Positions 22,713-23,604 of a stretch of DNA of 23,604 nt are shown piece by piece. Each line of letters opens with the position of its first letter. Positions within the stretch are counted from its first letter, which is position 1. A program made the position numbers and the translations under genes. Source of the stretch: DATDOO01 sp035293245. Lineage in GTDB: Bacteria; Pseudomonadota; Gammaproteobacteria; Methylococcales; Methylococcaceae. The stretch covers positions 1 to 23,604 of the forward strand of contig DATDOO010000112.1 in the NCBI GenBank assembly GCA_035293245.1. Direction: 5' to 3'. The notes beneath the pieces are model-generated. The model was not told where the DNA came from, ran no database searches, and saw nothing but the letters and a program-made list of their open reading frames with translations.

Positions 22713-23255
22713 GTGAGCGCTAAGCCGCACCAGATTGCTGATTTCCTCTTGTACGCTCGACGACCGGGAACTTGGCTTTTTGCCGCCCGCAGACAAATGG
22801 CCGTCGCGCAAATTCTTCTCGACCGACGGGCCACTTACGGCCCCTTTAGTCACGAGTCCGTTGAAGAGCGGTCGGGCTGTATTGCAGCCGCCTATTTTCA
22901 CGCTGGTCTTGCAATCGAAAACGCAGCGAAAGCCAATTTGGTCCACCGCGACCCGATGTTCATCCAAAGCGACGGGCGGATTGACCTTAAGAAAACTGGC
23001 GGCAAAGGCGGCCATGGTCTTGTTCGCCTTTGTGAGTTAGTGCTCTCCGATATTGACCAAAACGAGTACCAACTGCTTAAGAAGCTTCAGGAGCATGTAG
23101 TCTGGCTAGGAAAGTACGTTACCCCAATGGATGCCTCGCCACTCTATGACGAAGCACTTATGGACATCATCCGAAATTCGTCTTCCGATGAGCAAGTGCG
23201 CTTAGGTTCATTGTTCGAACGCCTAGTTGCCACTGTCCCCGGAGAATCGAAATGA
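22713..23255 (+). CDS. HEPN-like protein in an integron cassette, 180 aa
   Basis: The protein is mostly helical, with AAYFHAGLAIENAAKANLVH (about 63-82) resembling the central helix of HEPN-type domains. HEPN proteins are often RNases or partners of nucleotidyltransferases. The classic R-x4-6-H active motif is not clearly present, so catalysis is doubtful. The GTG at 22713 is taken as the start because it lies 6 bases after the cassette crossover. The in-frame ATG at 22689 is inside the attC site and would not travel with the cassette. The gene ends 2 bases before the left edge of the second attC. I am sure it is a gene and moderately sure of the fold. Confidence 0.7.
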   Translation: MSAKPHQIADFLLYARRPGTWLFAARRQMAVAQILLDRRATYGPFSHESVEERSGCIAAAYFHAGLAIENAAKANLVHRDPMFIQSDGRIDLKKTGGKGGHGLVRLCELVLSDIDQNEYQLLKKLQEHVVWLGKYVTPMDASPLYDEALMDIIRNSSSDEQVRLGSLFERLVATVPGESK

Positions 23256-23256
23256 C

Positions 23257-23325
23257 GCCCAACCCTGCGTTGCAGGCGACCTCGCGCATAAAGCCGCGCA
23301 AGGCGCCTGAACTTGGACGTTAGCC
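23257..23325. other. attC recombination site 2
   Basis: The ends are GCCCAAC (23257-23263) and GTTAGCC (23319-23325), the latter one base off GTTRRRY. The inner arms (GCAGGCGACCTCGCGC against GCGCAAGGCGCCTGA) pair imperfectly. It is 69 bp, like site 1, with the same ATAAAGCCGCGCA centre, so the two belong to one array. Confidence 0.75.
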
Positions 23326-23341
23326 ATCCAAGGAGAGTCTC

Positions 23342-23497
23342 TTGTCACGCGACAACAATATTTACCGCGTCTTGCTCGACAGCGATTGGGAGCTTTCCGA
23401 TCTGTACACGTTTCCTCAAGGAAGACGAGGAAGACGAGGGGTCAGGAGGAAGACGAGGGGTCACCCATTAGCCTGCCTCCGTCAACAAAATGTGTAA
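23342..23497 (+). pseudogene. Third cassette gene, cut short by direct repeats
   Basis: A TTG at 23342 with AGGAG 6 nt upstream begins a convincing protein (SRDNNIYRVLLDSDWELSDL, then YTFPQ). After about 26 residues the frame runs into copies of a GGAAGACGAGG repeat and reads Arg/Gly-rich residues to a TAA at 23495. The natural continuation is missing, so this is a broken gene. I do not know the family. No attC is seen after it within the window. Confidence 0.55.
23420..23463. repeat. Tandem GGAAGACGAGGGGTCA direct repeats
   Basis: Two identical 16-base copies (23429-23444 and 23448-23463) are separated by 3 bases. A shorter copy (GGAAGACGAGG, 23420-23430) overlaps the left end. They interrupt the third cassette gene and may mark the edge of an inserted element that continues to the right. 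No gene is clearly visible from 23498 to the end. Confidence 0.7.
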
Positions 23498-23604
23498 TAC
23501 CCTGCCGATAAAAATCAGCATTCCCAAATCCGTCAACCGACATCCCGTTCGCGCCCGTTATTTCACTTCGTAGGCGTCGGATGAATCATCCGCACCGGTC
23601 ACCC

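Noticed and set aside
23558..23604. A minus-strand frame entering from the right edge and ending VTGADDSSDAYEVK before a TAA
   Set aside because: Only 15 codons are visible and no family can be recognised. It could be the end of a real gene beyond the window, but support is too weak to list.

Overview
This window is GC-rich gammaproteobacterial DNA. The organism is a diazotroph: a complete accessory nif operon fills the middle, with the gene order known from Azotobacter/Pseudomonas-type clusters. The dense scatter of short palindromic repeats resembles what is seen in Methylococcales and Chromatiales genomes, but the sequence alone does not settle the genus.

Layout. (1) 1-445: the 3' end of a HigB-type toxin gene and a complete HigA-type antitoxin. 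(2) 677-2686: a large secreted protein I do not recognise. (3) 2775-5585, minus: DNA polymerase I (polA), with a palindromic repeat translated in its interdomain linker. (4) 5783-6397, plus: a nitroreductase-fold protein, divergent from polA and convergent on the nif operon. (5) 6553-15063, minus: iscA-nif, nifU, nifS, nifV, cysE, a 167-aa nif-linked orf, nifW, nifZ, nifM and a clpX paralogue. These are tightly packed, mostly overlapping or within a few bases, and are led by a textbook sigma-54 promoter (15116-15130) with a NifA activator site (TGT-N10-ACA, 15225-15240). (6) 15290-15550: repeat-rich spacer holding a MITE-like element. (7) 15565-18207, plus: a small membrane protein, then an arsenic operon (arsR, arsC, acr3). 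(8) 18302-21441: a SagB-type oxidoreductase and a PAS-GAF-GGDEF diguanylate cyclase. (9) 21445-22067: a truncated Uma2-family gene whose stop overlaps the start of a GNAT acetyltransferase. (10) 22221-23497: an integron gene-cassette array without a visible integrase. It has two 69-bp attC-like sites, a trypco2-type cassette, a HEPN-like cassette and a third cassette gene cut short by direct repeats.

How it works together. The nif operon makes Fe-S clusters (NifU, NifS, IscA), homocitrate for FeMo-co (NifV), O-acetylserine to feed cysteine to NifS (CysE) and nitrogenase maturation factors (NifW, NifZ, NifM). A ClpX unfoldase may turn over nif proteins. The arsenic genes sense, reduce and export arsenic.

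The most unusual theme is how often short hairpin repeats sit inside or at the ends of coding sequences. They add residues to NifZ, NifV, CysE and PolA, and their edges supply the stop codons of clpX and arsR. The most system-like novelty is the cassette array carrying trypco2 and HEPN-like genes.
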